Shown here: positions 18,037-27,694 of the stretch, piece after piece
Layout: the number at the start of each line of letters is the position of its first letter
Numbering within the stretch: the stretch's first letter is position 1
The notes under the pieces: generated by a model
What the model saw: only the letters and a program-made list of their open reading frames with translations
What the model was told of the DNA's origin: nothing
Databases searched by the model: none
Translations under genes and position numbers: made by a program
NCBI RefSeq assembly: GCF_003012705.1
Contig: NZ_PXYL01000017.1
Location: 32,095-96,094 of the forward strand
Source of the DNA: Pseudaminobacter soli (ex Li et al. 2025)
GTDB taxonomy: Bacteria > Pseudomonadota > Alphaproteobacteria > Rhizobiales > Rhizobiaceae
Direction: 5' to 3'
Length of the DNA: 64,000 bases

Positions 18037-19278
18037 ATGGAGGAGATGATGCGAGAGTTCGGAGTACATTCGGAAGTTGGGAAACTGCGTACCGTTATGG
18101 TCTGCAAGCCTTCGCTCGCGCATCAGCGGCTCACGCCCGGCAATTGCCATTCTCTTCTGTTCGACGACGTGATCTGGGTGCACGAGGCCCAAAGCGACCA
18201 CTACGACTTCGTGTTAAAGATGCAGGAGCGTGGCGTCGAGGTCCTCGAACTGCACGATCTGCTGGCAGAGACGTTTGAAGATCCGGAAGGACGGGCCTTC
18301 GTCCTGGACCGGTTGATCACGCCAAATTCAGTTGGCGTCCAAAATGCGTCGCTCATGCGTTCTTGGCTGGATGAGTTGAAGCCACCTCAACTTACGTTGC
18401 TGATGATCGGCGGCATCACCGTGGCCGATCTCCCGGAGAGCATCCTGAAGGAAATGATGCGTGAAGCCTTCAGCGAGGCGGAGTTTGTCCTGCCACCAGT
18501 CCCGAACACACTCTTCCAGCGTGATCCCTCGTGCTGGATATATGGCGGGGTCACATGCAATCCCATGTACTGGCCAGCGCGTCGGCCGGAAACCCTCCTG
18601 CAGCGCGCCATATACAAGTTCCATCCTTCGTTCCGCGACGGCAACTTCAAGATCTGGTGGGGAGACTCTGACGAAACGTTCGCCGGCGCTACCATGGAGG
18701 GTGGCGACGTCATGCCAATCGGCAAGGGAATAGTATTGATCGGCCTCGGCGAACGGACCACGCATCAGGCCGTTGGACAGGTCGCGCGGCAATTGTTCAG
18801 CAACAATGCGGCAACGCGAATTATCGGCTGCCTCATGCCGAAGAGCCGTGCGGCCATGCATCTCGATACCGTTTTCAGCTTTTGCGACCGCGACCTTGTC
18901 ACCGTCTTTCAGGAAGTGGTCGATCAGATACGCTGCTACAGCGTCTATCCGGTGGATGAACACGGGCATTTCGAGGTCCGCAAGGATGAGAAACACGTCC
19001 TCGAGGTCGTGGCGGAGGCTCTCGGCCTTCCCAAATTGAGGGCGGTCGCGACGGGTGGCAACGCCTATCAGGCCGAACGGGAGCAGTGGGACGACGGCAA
19101 TAATGTCGTCGCCTTGGAGCCGGGCGTGGTGGTTGCCTACGACCGCAATACCTATACCAACACGCTGCTGCGCAAAGCCGGTGTTGAAGTGATTACCATC
19201 CGCGGTTCGGAACTTGGTCGTGGCCGTGGCGGCGGGCACTGCATGACATGCCCGATCCTGCGCGACCCGGCCTACTGA
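18037..19278 (+). CDS. arcA: Arginine deiminase
   Basis: Hydrolyses L-arginine to L-citrulline and ammonia, the first step of the ADI pathway. The 413-residue length is standard. Catalytic motifs: [13 protein letters not shown] (Asp), [11 protein letters not shown] (Glu-Gly-Gly-Asp), [11 protein letters not shown] (His), and the nucleophilic Cys in [10 protein letters not shown] near the C-terminus. I start at 18037 ([18 protein letters not shown]); the ATG pair at 18046/18049 is an alternative because the family usually begins just before FGVHSE. Cytosolic. Confidence 0.93.
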   Translation: MEEMMREFGVHSEVGKLRTVMVCKPSLAHQRLTPGNCHSLLFDDVIWVHEAQSDHYDFVLKMQERGVEVLELHDLLAETFEDPEGRAFVLDRLITPNSVGVQNASLMRSWLDELKPPQLTLLMIGGITVADLPESILKEMMREAFSEAEFVLPPVPNTLFQRDPSCWIYGGVTCNPMYWPARRPETLLQRAIYKFHPSFRDGNFKIWWGDSDETFAGATMEGGDVMPIGKGIVLIGLGERTTHQAVGQVARQLFSNNAATRIIGCLMPKSRAAMHLDTVFSFCDRDLVTVFQEVVDQIRCYSVYPVDEHGHFEVRKDEKHVLEVVAEALGLPKLRAVATGGNAYQAEREQWDDGNNVVALEPGVVVAYDRNTYTNTLLRKAGVEVITIRGSELGRGRGGGHCMTCPILRDPAY

Positions 19279-19301
19279 CCCACAAAGCAGGGAGTAGAAT
19301 G

Positions 19302-20306
19302 ATGAGCTTCAACCTACGCAATCGCTCGCTGTTGACCGTGCAGGATTATACGCCGCGCGAGTTCCGCTACCTGCTCGACCTCGCACGCGATCTCAAGCGT
19401 GCAAAATATGCGCGGACCGAGCAGGAGCATCTGAAGGGCAAGGAGATCTGCCTGATCTTTGAAAAGACCTCCACCCGCACGCGTTGCGCATTCGAAGTGG
19501 CTTGCCACGACCAGGGCGCCAACGTCACCTATCTCGATCCCGCCGGTTCGCAGATTGGCCACAAGGAGTCATTCAAGGACACGGCTCGTGTGCTCGGCCG
19601 GCTCTACGATGCCATCGAATATCGAGGCGCGGCTCAACAGGCCGTGGAGCAGCTTGCCGCTTACGCAGGCGTGCCGGTCTACAACGGGCTGACCGACGAC
19701 TATCACCCGACCCAGATGCTGGCCGATGTCATGACGATGCGAGAGCACAGTGACAAGCCGATCACCGAGATCAAATATGCCTATGTCGGCGACACACGGT
19801 CCAACATGGGGCATTCCCTTATGATAGTCGGCTGCATGTTGGGAATGGATGTGCGCATCTGCGGCCCCAAGCAACTCTGGCCGTCGGAAGACTACATGAA
19901 GATCGCCAACGACCTTAAGGCCAAATCGGGCGCGACCCTGACTGTCACGGACGACCCGCAGGTGGCGGTCAAAGGAGTGGACTTCATTCACACCGACGTA
20001 TGGGTGTCGATGGGCGAGCCGAAGGACGTGTGGGCCGAGCGCATTAAGCTGCTTACGCCCTTTCAGGTGAATGCGAACCTGATGAAGGCGAGTGGCAATG
20101 CCCAGGTGAAGTTCATGCATTGCCTGCCTGCTTTCCATGACACCGAAACCACGGTGGGCAAGCAGATCGCCGCAGATTACGGCATGGCCAACGGTTTGGA
20201 AGTCAGCAACGATGTCTTCGAGTCGGAGGCGAACGTCGCTTTCGAGCAGGCCGAGAACCGCATGCACACGATCAAGGCCCTCTTGGTAGCCACGCTGGGA
20301 GATTGA
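19302..20306 (+). CDS. arcB: Ornithine carbamoyltransferase, catabolic
   Basis: Phosphorolyses citrulline to ornithine and carbamoyl phosphate in the ADI pathway. The 334-residue protein has the carbamoyl-phosphate loop STRTR ([13 protein letters not shown]), YHPTQMLAD, and [10 protein letters not shown] with the ornithine-binding Cys. I chose the second of two adjacent ATGs (19302; also 19299), after GCAGGGAG. The frame overlaps arcA if extended, but the real gap is 23 bases. Confidence 0.93.
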   Translation: MSFNLRNRSLLTVQDYTPREFRYLLDLARDLKRAKYARTEQEHLKGKEICLIFEKTSTRTRCAFEVACHDQGANVTYLDPAGSQIGHKESFKDTARVLGRLYDAIEYRGAAQQAVEQLAAYAGVPVYNGLTDDYHPTQMLADVMTMREHSDKPITEIKYAYVGDTRSNMGHSLMIVGCMLGMDVRICGPKQLWPSEDYMKIANDLKAKSGATLTVTDDPQVAVKGVDFIHTDVWVSMGEPKDVWAERIKLLTPFQVNANLMKASGNAQVKFMHCLPAFHDTETTVGKQIAADYGMANGLEVSNDVFESEANVAFEQAENRMHTIKALLVATLGD

Positions 20307-20309
20307 GCC

Positions 20310-21251
20310 ATGCGCATCGTCATCGCGCTCGGCGGAAATGCGCTGCTGAAACGAGGCGAACCCATGACCGCTGAGGCTCAGCAGCGGAACGTGCTGGTCG
20401 CCGCCCAGGCCATTGCCCCGGTCGCCACCGAGCATCAGGTGGTGATCAGCCACGGCAATGGTCCGCAAGTGGGATTGCTGGCGCTGCAGGGGGCGGCCTA
20501 CAAACCAGACGAAGCATATCCGCTAGACATACTGGGCGCCGAAACCGAGGGCATGATCGGATATATGATCGAACGGGAGCTCGGCAATCTGCTGCCGTTC
20601 GAGGTGCCGTTCGCCACCTTGCTGACAATGGTCGAGGTCGATGGCAATGATCCCGGCTTCAGCAATCCGACCAAGTTCGTCGGTCCGGTTTACGATCAGG
20701 CCGAAGCGGACCGGATCAAGGCGGAAAAGGGCTGGGTATTCAAACCCGATGGTCCGAAATGGCGGCGTGTAGTCCCTTCACCTCAGCCCAAGCGCATTTT
20801 TGAGATAAGGCCCGTGCGATGGCTGCTGGATCACGGCACCGTCGTGATCTGTGCGGGCGGCGGCGGCATTCCCACCGTCTATGCCCCCGATAAGGACCGC
20901 AAGCTCGTTGGCGTCGAGGCAGTCATCGACAAGGACTGGTGCTCGGAGTTGCTCGCGCGGGAGGTCGAGGCGGATTTGTTCATCATGGCGACCGACGCCG
21001 AGGCAGTTTTCATAGGATGGGGAACGCCGGAGGCGAAGGCCATACATAGGGCAAGCCCGGACGCGATCTCTGCCTATGAATTCCCAGCCGGATCGATGGG
21101 CCCCAAGGTCGAGGCGGCCTGCCATTTCGCTCGATCGACGGGACGCACCGCGGCGATCGGCGCCTTGGCCGACATCCCCGCGATCGTTCGCGGCGAAAAG
21201 GGAACATTGGTGAGCCCTGATTTCGAAGGCGTCAGTTGGCACTCTCAATGA
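20310..21251 (+). CDS. arcC: Carbamate kinase
   Basis: Transfers phosphate from carbamoyl phosphate to ADP, giving ATP, CO2 and ammonia, the energy-yielding last step. A 313-residue amino-acid-kinase fold: [12 protein letters not shown] at the N-terminus, [16 protein letters not shown], and [12 protein letters not shown] in the middle. Three bases separate it from arcB, so the two are translationally close. Cytosolic homodimer in the family. Confidence 0.93.
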   Translation: MRIVIALGGNALLKRGEPMTAEAQQRNVLVAAQAIAPVATEHQVVISHGNGPQVGLLALQGAAYKPDEAYPLDILGAETEGMIGYMIERELGNLLPFEVPFATLLTMVEVDGNDPGFSNPTKFVGPVYDQAEADRIKAEKGWVFKPDGPKWRRVVPSPQPKRIFEIRPVRWLLDHGTVVICAGGGGIPTVYAPDKDRKLVGVEAVIDKDWCSELLAREVEADLFIMATDAEAVFIGWGTPEAKAIHRASPDAISAYEFPAGSMGPKVEAACHFARSTGRTAAIGALADIPAIVRGEKGTLVSPDFEGVSWHSQ

Positions 21252-21311
21252 TCAGTGCCAAGTCGAGAAAAGTCTCACTCGTTGGGAGGCGCTTCCGGTG
21301 GCCCTTCAATT

Positions 21312-23063
21312 TCACGGGCGTTTCGACATTTCCGGTGCTGATCGCCATGCCAGCACCCCCTGTGACCCGGACGCTTGATAGGCGGCTTGCCTGAGGCTTC
21401 CAATCACCTCTTCGATCTTGGCGTCGCTGTCTCCAAGAGTCTTGAGAACCATGCCGCCGAGCAGCAGGCTCGACTCGATCGTTTCCGGCATAACCTGGCT
21501 TGCGCCGTTGCGCAGCAATTCGTCCATGTTTTCGGCGTCGCGCGCCCGGACAACAACAGGGATATCGGGTAACTCGCTCCTGATCATCCTGAGGACTGAT
21601 GCTGTGGCGCTGGGGGCATCAAGGGTGATTACAGCGGCGCGCGCCTGCCCGATCTTCGTGGCGTGAATGATCACTTCATTGGAAGCGTCTCCAAAGAAAA
21701 CGGGAAGCCCCTGAGCACGGGCCGCAGCCACATTGATGGGGTCGAGGTCAACCGCGATCCATCGGATTTTTCGTGCATCGAGGATGGCGGCAATAGTGCG
21801 GCCTACGCGTCCAAAGCCTGCGATGACTACATGGTCCGTAAGAGCTTCTGCCTCCGACGCCAATGAGGCCAAGCCGCCAGGCGCTCTTGCTTGTAACCAG
21901 GATTGTGTAAGCTGCCCGATCCGGCCCAAAAGCGGCGTCAATGCCATGGTGATGGCCACGACAGTCAACAGGAACTGGCCTGCCTGGACCGGAAGGACCC
22001 CAGTTCCCATCGCAAGCGAAATCAGTACGAATGCGAACTCGCCGCCCTGCGCGAGATGCAATCCTACAGTGGCAGCGAGCGGCAGAGGCAGTTGAAACAG
22101 TCGGCACAAGCCAGTCATGATCGTTGCCTTGGCAAGTACCAGAAGCGCGGTCGCAGCCAAGATCTCAGGCAACCGCGGCGCGACGGTCCGAAAGTCGACA
22201 AGCATTCCTATGGAAATGAAAAACAGCCCCAGGAGCAGGCCGCGGGCAGGACGGATATCGGCTTCGATCTGGTGACGATATTCGGTGCCGGCCAGCATCA
22301 GGCCGGCCAGGAACGCGCCGAGTGCGGTGGACAGACCCGCTTGTATCATTCCCCAAGTGGTCCCCAGAACCACCAGCAATGTTGCGGCGGCAAACAGTTC
22401 CGGGCTGCGCATCCCGGCAATCATGCGGTACAGCGGGCGGAGCACCCATCGGCCTACCACCAGAATGAGAGCAAGAGCGGCGACGGCCTTCGCCGCCGCA
22501 ATTGCGAGCGCTTCGGAGAGCGCATCGGGTTGGGAGCCGAGCGCGGTTACAACTGCCAGACCCGGCACTACTGCGAGATCCTGGAGCAGCAGCACGGATA
22601 GAACAACCCGACCAAAATGTGTGTGAAGCTCCCCGCGTTGTGAGAGAAGCTGAAGCACAAACGCCGTTGACGACAAGGCCAGTGCCCCGCCGATCACGGC
22701 CGCTTGGCCCGGACTGGCACCGAGAGCCAGTACGCCCGCGGCAAGAACCGTTCCAGTGACCACGACTTGGGCGACGCCGAGGCCAAACACGTATCGCGCC
22801 ATCACCCGGAGCCTTTCGGGCGATAGCTCCAGACCGATTGAAAACAGCATGAAGACAACGCCGAGCTCGGCCAGTTGGTGAGTGCCCTCGACCTCGTGCA
22901 CGAGTGCGAGCCCGTGAGGACCGATTATGGCGCCCGCGACAAGGTAACCGATGACGGCGTTGACGCCGAAACGGCGAAACAGCGGCACGACCACTATTGC
23001 CGCAAGCAGGAAGACGATAGCGTCGCGCAGGATCACGGGTTCGTGGAACGCGGGAGCTGCCAT
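21312..23063 (-). CDS. Kef-type monovalent cation:proton antiporter (CPA2)
   Basis: A 583-residue inner-membrane protein. Residues 1-385 hold about 12 membrane helices with the CPA2 signatures GYLVAGAIIGPHGLALV and LGVVFMLFSIGLELSPERL. Residues 410-545 form a TrkA_N/RCK domain that binds NAD(H) (HVVIAGFGRVGRTIAAILDA, the Rossmann GxGxxG). This is the layout of KefB/KefC, gated by glutathione conjugates in E. coli. The neighbouring GST-like gene fits that theme but is a separate unit 265 bases upstream. No KefF/KefG ancillary gene is seen. Confidence 0.85.
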   Translation of the reverse strand: MAAPAFHEPVILRDAIVFLLAAIVVVPLFRRFGVNAVIGYLVAGAIIGPHGLALVHEVEGTHQLAELGVVFMLFSIGLELSPERLRVMARYVFGLGVAQVVVTGTVLAAGVLALGASPGQAAVIGGALALSSTAFVLQLLSQRGELHTHFGRVVLSVLLLQDLAVVPGLAVVTALGSQPDALSEALAIAAAKAVAALALILVVGRWVLRPLYRMIAGMRSPELFAAATLLVVLGTTWGMIQAGLSTALGAFLAGLMLAGTEYRHQIEADIRPARGLLLGLFFISIGMLVDFRTVAPRLPEILAATALLVLAKATIMTGLCRLFQLPLPLAATVGLHLAQGGEFAFVLISLAMGTGVLPVQAGQFLLTVVAITMALTPLLGRIGQLTQSWLQARAPGGLASLASEAEALTDHVVIAGFGRVGRTIAAILDARKIRWIAVDLDPINVAAARAQGLPVFFGDASNEVIIHATKIGQARAAVITLDAPSATASVLRMIRSELPDIPVVVRARDAENMDELLRNGASQVMPETIESSLLLGGMVLKTLGDSDAKIEEVIGSLRQAAYQASGSQGVLAWRSAPEMSKRP

Positions 23064-23328
23064 AGGCGGATCCGAAAACCGGTGCGAATTGTACAGTTTA
23101 ACGCGATTACGCCCCGAACGCGAGTTCGCTGGGGTGCGTGCCCACTCTGACAGCGCGACTTGTGGCCTACAATTCGTCCGCGGCGGAGGCGTCCATGGCT
23201 TTGGCCGCGAGCGAGCTCCTTAGGTCCAGCGCGCGCTCGCGCTATACCACCAAACTGCCACATCCTTCAAAAGACAGCGGGGAGCCCGTCGTCTGACCCG
23301 AGGCGGCGGGCTCTTCTTGCCATTACGG

Positions 23329-24126
23329 TTAGGATGCCGATAGCCCGAGCTCCAAGTCCGTCGCCGGCAAGCCGTATTTCTCGCGTGACGGCCAGGGGCG
23401 ATCCTGCCAGCGCGGCTCGAAGGCGAAGCTGGAAACCTGGCGGCCCGGAAGCAGCGCTCCGTTTCCTGCACCCATGGCGTAGTCGTAGTAGAGCTTGACG
23501 ATCTCTTCCTTGCAGACCTGCTGGACGGCGGGATGGATCAGGCAAGCATCGCGCCAGCGACGTACTCGTTCCAAGCCAAGCTCGGCAACGTCGAAATCCT
23601 CATAATAGTCGAGAAACCAGAAGCGCATGAACAGCGGCGTGAATACGGCTTCTGCCAGGCCGAAGCCGTCGAACAGATAGGCCCCTGCCGGATTGTGCCA
23701 TTCAAGGAAATCGTTCAGCCGGCGATATTGCGCAATCATCGCTTCGCGGCAGCCGGCGCGCCGGTCGCGATCCTGGTTCATGACGAAGCGGTATCCTGCC
23801 CCGGTGAAATCGCCCTCCATGGCGATCAGCATCGATTCGATCGCCCGCTCATAAGGAGCGGACCGTGCAACCGGTGCATCTTGGAACAATTCGTCGAGAT
23901 AGCGCAGGATGACGAGGCTTTCCTTGAGGACACCCTGTGCCGTCTGCATGATCGGCAATGCCGTGGACCCGCGGGAAAGCTCCAGCAGTGCGGCATCGCG
24001 CGGTCGTGTGATATCGACGACCGAGAAACGCACGGCATCGCGTTTTCCCTTCAGTTCCAGCAGGATTTCCAGGCGCTGCGAAAAAGGACAGACGGGGATG
24101 TGATAGACAACAAGCTCACTCTGCAT
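23329..24126 (-). CDS. Glutathione S-transferase-like protein
   Basis: I start at 24126 (MQSELVVYHIPVCPFSQRLE), which follows GGGAGGGAAGC; the longer frame adds unlikely residues. Residues 1-80 form a thioredoxin-like GST N-domain with CPFSQRLEILLELKG (CPxS in place of CPYC) and the TALPIMQTAQGVLKESLVIL cis-Pro/ES motif. The rest is the all-helical C-domain (about 180 residues, longer than usual). Likely glutathione-dependent; substrate unknown. The closest named relatives would be Ure2- or YghU-like GSTs. Confidence 0.75.
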   Translation of the reverse strand: MQSELVVYHIPVCPFSQRLEILLELKGKRDAVRFSVVDITRPRDAALLELSRGSTALPIMQTAQGVLKESLVILRYLDELFQDAPVARSAPYERAIESMLIAMEGDFTGAGYRFVMNQDRDRRAGCREAMIAQYRRLNDFLEWHNPAGAYLFDGFGLAEAVFTPLFMRFWFLDYYEDFDVAELGLERVRRWRDACLIHPAVQQVCKEEIVKLYYDYAMGAGNGALLPGRQVSSFAFEPRWQDRPWPSREKYGLPATDLELGLSAS

Positions 24127-24291
24127 TGCTTCCCTCCCATGCTTCGATGACATGGGGACGCAAATTGGTGCAATGGTCAATCCGTCATAAGCGCCCGGCT
24201 CCTTGCCGTTCACCTCGCCTGTTGGAGCAAGCGCGGAGCATCAAGAAGCCGCCTACGAGATTTTCAGAAGCGAAACCGCGCTTTGCACTCT

Positions 24292-25467
24292 TTACCCATA
24301 ACGTTGACGAAAGGGGCCGGCGGCTAGATTTGCGAAACGTTCACCTATTAGCCTGTGGGTGTCGGCATCCGGATGGAGTTGGTCAGGCAGAGGCAGGCGA
24401 TCGTGGTCCGCTTCCCCATAGAGCTCCGTCCCATCAAGGTAGTGGATGTTGGCGTCGCTTCCCGACCTGCGTTGGACGATGGCGCGGAGCTGCTCTCGGA
24501 TGATGGTCAGCGTCAGCTTGCCTCGCGACACGTCCTCGGCATTGCCCGCGGCCCGAAACAGCAACCGCCCCAGTTGCAACGCTAGGATATCGGCCTGGCT
24601 AGGACCCGGCACCGTTTCGTGGATCGGGCAAAAAACTGGGGAGACAACGAGCAGGGGTGTCGTAGGATGACCGTCGCGGACGGTATCGAGAAAGCCATGC
24701 ACCGCCGGGCCGAAGGCGCGCAACCGCATCAGGTCGGTGTTGACCAGATTGATACCGATCTTGACGCTGATGAGGTCCGCCGGCGTGTCACGCATGGTGC
24801 GGGCAACGAAAGGGTCAAGCACAGCGCTGCCGCCGAAGCCGAGATTGATGAGCTCGACCTCCGCCAAGTTGGCCGCGATCACAGGCCAGGTCCCGGTGGG
24901 CGAGGCGGCATTCGAGCCTTGGCTGATCGAGCTGCCATGGTGAAGCCAGACACGTTTGCCGGTCGCCCCAACAGGGGTGATTGGCGCATCGGAGCGCAGG
25001 GCGACCAGCTCCGTCGTCTCGTCGTGCGGCAGCCAGATTTCCACCGTCTTGTCGTGGCCCGGAAGGTCGCAAAAGCGCAGCGTCTGCGGTTGGCCCGGCT
25101 CGACCACCGCAGAAGCTGTGGCCATGTTGATCCGCTGGACCTTGCCGCCTGAGGCGCTCTCCTGGCGTTGCAGCCGTCCATCGACGCGCAAGTCGTAAAC
25201 GCCGGCGGGCCGCGCCGGCATGCCGATGTAGTCGCGCTTGGTCGGAAGGGTGTCGAGTTCTATTGCCACGGCCGATGTCCGAAACATCAGCCGAACGCCA
25301 GACGGCTGCGCTTCGGCCATGGCGAGTTGCGGATCATCGTTTCTCGCCCGCGCCTGCGCAGGCAGGCGGTGTGGAAGAAGGCCGACATCGGTGCATTCCA
25401 GTTCGAGGGCACCGAACAGGATGTCAGTAGTGATGGGCGTCGTGATCGGGGCGAGCTTGATCGTCAT
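24292..25467 (-). CDS. SGNH/GDSL hydrolase
   Basis: A 391-residue soluble esterase-like enzyme; the start at 25467 (MTIKLAPITTPITTDILFG) is one of two close options. An N-terminal beta domain (residues 1-180) precedes the SGNH core. The four blocks are present: WLHHGSSISQG (nucleophile Ser), INLGFGGSAVLD (Gly), KIGINLVNTDL (Asn) and LPDQLHPDADTH (Asp-His pair). The family deacetylates or de-esterifies carbohydrates or lipids. It lies 40 bases downstream of the tetR gene on the same strand, so the two probably form one autoregulated operon. Confidence 0.8.
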   Translation of the reverse strand: MTIKLAPITTPITTDILFGALELECTDVGLLPHRLPAQARARNDDPQLAMAEAQPSGVRLMFRTSAVAIELDTLPTKRDYIGMPARPAGVYDLRVDGRLQRQESASGGKVQRINMATASAVVEPGQPQTLRFCDLPGHDKTVEIWLPHDETTELVALRSDAPITPVGATGKRVWLHHGSSISQGSNAASPTGTWPVIAANLAEVELINLGFGGSAVLDPFVARTMRDTPADLISVKIGINLVNTDLMRLRAFGPAVHGFLDTVRDGHPTTPLLVVSPVFCPIHETVPGPSQADILALQLGRLLFRAAGNAEDVSRGKLTLTIIREQLRAIVQRRSGSDANIHYLDGTELYGEADHDRLPLPDQLHPDADTHRLIGERFANLAAGPFRQRYG

Positions 25468-25507
25468 CACAGGGTCCAAATAGTTCGAGAGAAATGAGGG
25501 GGCGGGA

Positions 25508-26077
25508 CTAGGGGAGGGCCCAGCCCCTCAGCAGCGCATCGAGAGCATTGAGGCTGCGCGACCAGGAGGCCTCAGCCTCGGGCTGGCTATGAGAGAAGCT
25601 TCCGGCCGATTCCAACACCGGAAACCCCAGGAAGAAACTGCCCAGCAAGCGGATCGCGTGGGTGCAATCGGTGTCGGTCAGCGCATAACCGCGCAACACT
25701 GCCTGAGTAGTGCGCGACAGCCTTGCCCCACCGCTCACAGCCGCGGAAGTGGCGTCAAGACGGAAGCGTGCCGCCTCGAACAGACCAGGATGCTCGCGCG
25801 CGAAATTGCGATGGACGTTGGCCAGGGCAACGAGGGCGTCTTTGCCCGCACGGCCGGCCACCGCCTCGTCTGCTCGGTCGGCCAGTTCAGACAGGGCGAA
25901 CAGCGCGACGCTGGTCTTGAGGTCATCCGAGTTCTTCACGTGGGAGTAAAGGCTCGCCAGTTTCACAGCGAAGTGGCGCGCGAGCGCAGCAAGCGTCAGT
26001 TTGTCGAAGCCGTGTTCGTCCGCAAGCTTTGCAGCCGCTTCGACGAGGCGGTCCCGTGATAGGCCAATTCGTGGCAC
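25508..26077 (-). CDS. TetR-family transcriptional regulator
   Basis: A 189-residue repressor. Residues 8-55 contain the TetR helix-turn-helix (LVEAAAKLADEHGFDKLTLA then ALARHFAVKLASLYSHVKNS). The C-terminal half matches the WHG/TetR_C_33-type ligand domain, including GYALTDTDCTHAIRLLGSFF. It precedes the SGNH hydrolase gene, the likely target, and a strong double palindrome overlaps its own promoter region, implying autoregulation. The ligand is unknown. Confidence 0.85.
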   Translation of the reverse strand: MPRIGLSRDRLVEAAAKLADEHGFDKLTLAALARHFAVKLASLYSHVKNSDDLKTSVALFALSELADRADEAVAGRAGKDALVALANVHRNFAREHPGLFEAARFRLDATSAAVSGGARLSRTTQAVLRGYALTDTDCTHAIRLLGSFFLGFPVLESAGSFSHSQPEAEASWSRSLNALDALLRGWALP

Positions 26078-26087
26078 TTCAGCAAAC

Positions 26088-26123
26088 CCTAATTAAATTA
26101 GGATATATCCTAATGCAATTAGG
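26088..26123. promoter_or_regulatory. Twin-palindrome operator of the TetR regulator
   Basis: Two 15-bp palindromes, CCTAATTAAATTAGG (perfect, 26088-26102) and CCTAATGCAATTAGG (one mismatched pair, 26109-26123), are separated by ATATAT, a 21-bp period or two helical turns. They start 10 bases upstream of the tetR ATG, where a repressor would block transcription. The AT-rich palindromes stand out sharply from the GC-rich surroundings. Confidence 0.75.
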
Positions 26124-26354
26124 TATCTACATGCAAGAGCTTCGACGCACAAAATCTGCCCATTCTCCAAGTGCGAGGTGGTCGCCATCCCAAGTTCCGT
26201 CCCCCTGTAGCGCGGCTGAAGGCGGGAAGGAGCAAATTTTGGACGCAAAAATTGGGCGGCATGTGATGTCGGCTAGTCCTTCCGGCAGGATGCGGGGTCC
26301 ACTAGGTTTGTGTTTGTAGGTGTTCCAGAGCATGAAATGGCGCGGCGTTACACG

Positions 26355-27443
26355 CTAGAGAAGGAATTCGAGTTGCGCCGGCGACGGCACGTTACTCCGG
26401 CCGAGGCTCGAAAGCGTAACGCCGAGCAGCCGCACCGATTTCCGGAACGGATAGGCTGCTTCCAGCAGCGTCGTCGCTGCGGTGAAGATCGCGTTGTCAT
26501 CCGGGAATGCGGTTGGAACGGTACGGCTGCGGGTAATGATCTGGAAATCCGCGAAGCGGATCTTCACCGTCACGGTCTTGGCCGATATGTCGTGGCTGTC
26601 GCAGTATCGCCAGACCTTGGCGACCAGCGGCGCAAGCTCGCGTTTCGCCTCGGCCAGGTCGGCGATATCGATCGCGAACGTGTCCTCCGCGCCAACCGAC
26701 TTTCGCTCACGGTCCGGCTTCACCTGCCGGTTGTCGATGCCGCGCGCGATGCCGTGGAAGTAGGGGCCTGACTTGCAGAAGTGGTCGGTCAGGAACTCCA
26801 TGGATTTTTGTTTCAGGTCCGCGCCGGTCTCGATCCCGAGCGCCGCCATCTTCCTTGCCGTTGCCGGGCCGACCCCATGGAACTTTTTGACCGGCAGGCC
26901 CTCGACAAAGGCGGGGCCGTTCTTCGGCGAGATGACGGCCTGGCCGTTCGGCTTGTTGAGGTCCGAGGCCATCTTGGCGAGGAACTTGTTGTAAGAGATG
27001 CCGGCCGAGGCGTTGAGGCCCGTGACCGCCTTGATCCTGGCGCGGATTTCCGTGGCGATAGCTGTCGCGATCGCCACGCCTTTGAGATTCTCGGTGACAT
27101 CGAGATAGGCCTCATCGAGCGACAGCGGCTCGATCAGCGGCGTGTACTCGGCGAAGATTGAGCGGATTTGCATCGAGACGGGGCGATAGACGTCGAAACG
27201 CGGTTTCACGAAGACAAGGTCGGGGCATTGGCGTGCCGCGGTCACCGAGGGCATCGCCGAGCGCACACCGAAAACGCGCGCCTCGTAGCTTGCGGCTGCG
27301 ACCACGCCGCGGGCTGCCGGGCTACCGACGGCGACCGGTTTGCCGCGCAGCTCCGGATTGTCGCGCTGTTCGACCGACGCGTAGAAGGCATCCATGTCGA
27401 CATGGATGATCTTCCTGGTCTGTGTCGCGACGTCCTCGCTCAT
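26355..27443 (-). CDS. dinB: DNA polymerase IV (Y-family)
   Basis: An error-prone translesion polymerase of 362 residues. The real start is 27443 (MSEDVATQTRKIIHVDMDAF), after GGGAAGTGAG, not the longer frame. Catalytic motifs: HVDMDAFYASVE (metal Asp) and PLSLDEAYLDVT (metal Asp-Glu). Helix-hairpin-helix GVGPATARKMAALGIETGAD and the little-finger region follow. The C-terminus ends in SPAQLEFLL, a possible sliding-clamp binding tail (QLxFLL). No LexA box was seen immediately upstream; the SOS box at 27629 lies 186 bases away and faces the other gene. Confidence 0.9.
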   Translation of the reverse strand: MSEDVATQTRKIIHVDMDAFYASVEQRDNPELRGKPVAVGSPAARGVVAAASYEARVFGVRSAMPSVTAARQCPDLVFVKPRFDVYRPVSMQIRSIFAEYTPLIEPLSLDEAYLDVTENLKGVAIATAIATEIRARIKAVTGLNASAGISYNKFLAKMASDLNKPNGQAVISPKNGPAFVEGLPVKKFHGVGPATARKMAALGIETGADLKQKSMEFLTDHFCKSGPYFHGIARGIDNRQVKPDRERKSVGAEDTFAIDIADLAEAKRELAPLVAKVWRYCDSHDISAKTVTVKIRFADFQIITRSRTVPTAFPDDNAIFTAATTLLEAAYPFRKSVRLLGVTLSSLGRSNVPSPAQLEFLL

Positions 27444-27628
27444 CTCACTTCCCCATCGAGCGCAAGTGCGCGCCGAGCCCCCAAGAAATTTCCTAAGAAA
27501 AAAATCCTGTCCTGTTCTCTTCTCCCATCCCGTTGATCGGCCTTGCAGAATCCCGTCGCGGGGCCGGTCAAAGGCGACTTCATGGTCGGAAACGCCCTTT
27601 GGGGTGGATTGACTCGTCGACACGTCAG

Positions 27629-27643
27629 GAACAAACAAGGAAC
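27629..27643 (+). promoter_or_regulatory. LexA (SOS) box of the alphaproteobacterial type
   Basis: GAAC-N7-GAAC with spacer aaacaag. The direct-repeat form GTTC/GAAC-N7-GTTC/GAAC is the LexA site known from Rhizobiales and Rhodobacter. It lies 52 bases upstream of the imuA remnant, as expected for an SOS mutagenesis cassette. Confidence 0.7.
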
Positions 27644-27694
27644 ATATCAGCTTGAAGAGCCGCTGGAAACCCGAGAAGGAGTGCCATTTCTGTC

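Noticed and set aside
23190..23290. Possible tRNA on the minus strand (GTTTGGTGGTATAGCGC-type D-arm look)
   Set aside because: No consistent anticodon or T arm could be placed; only a terminator-like hairpin is clear.
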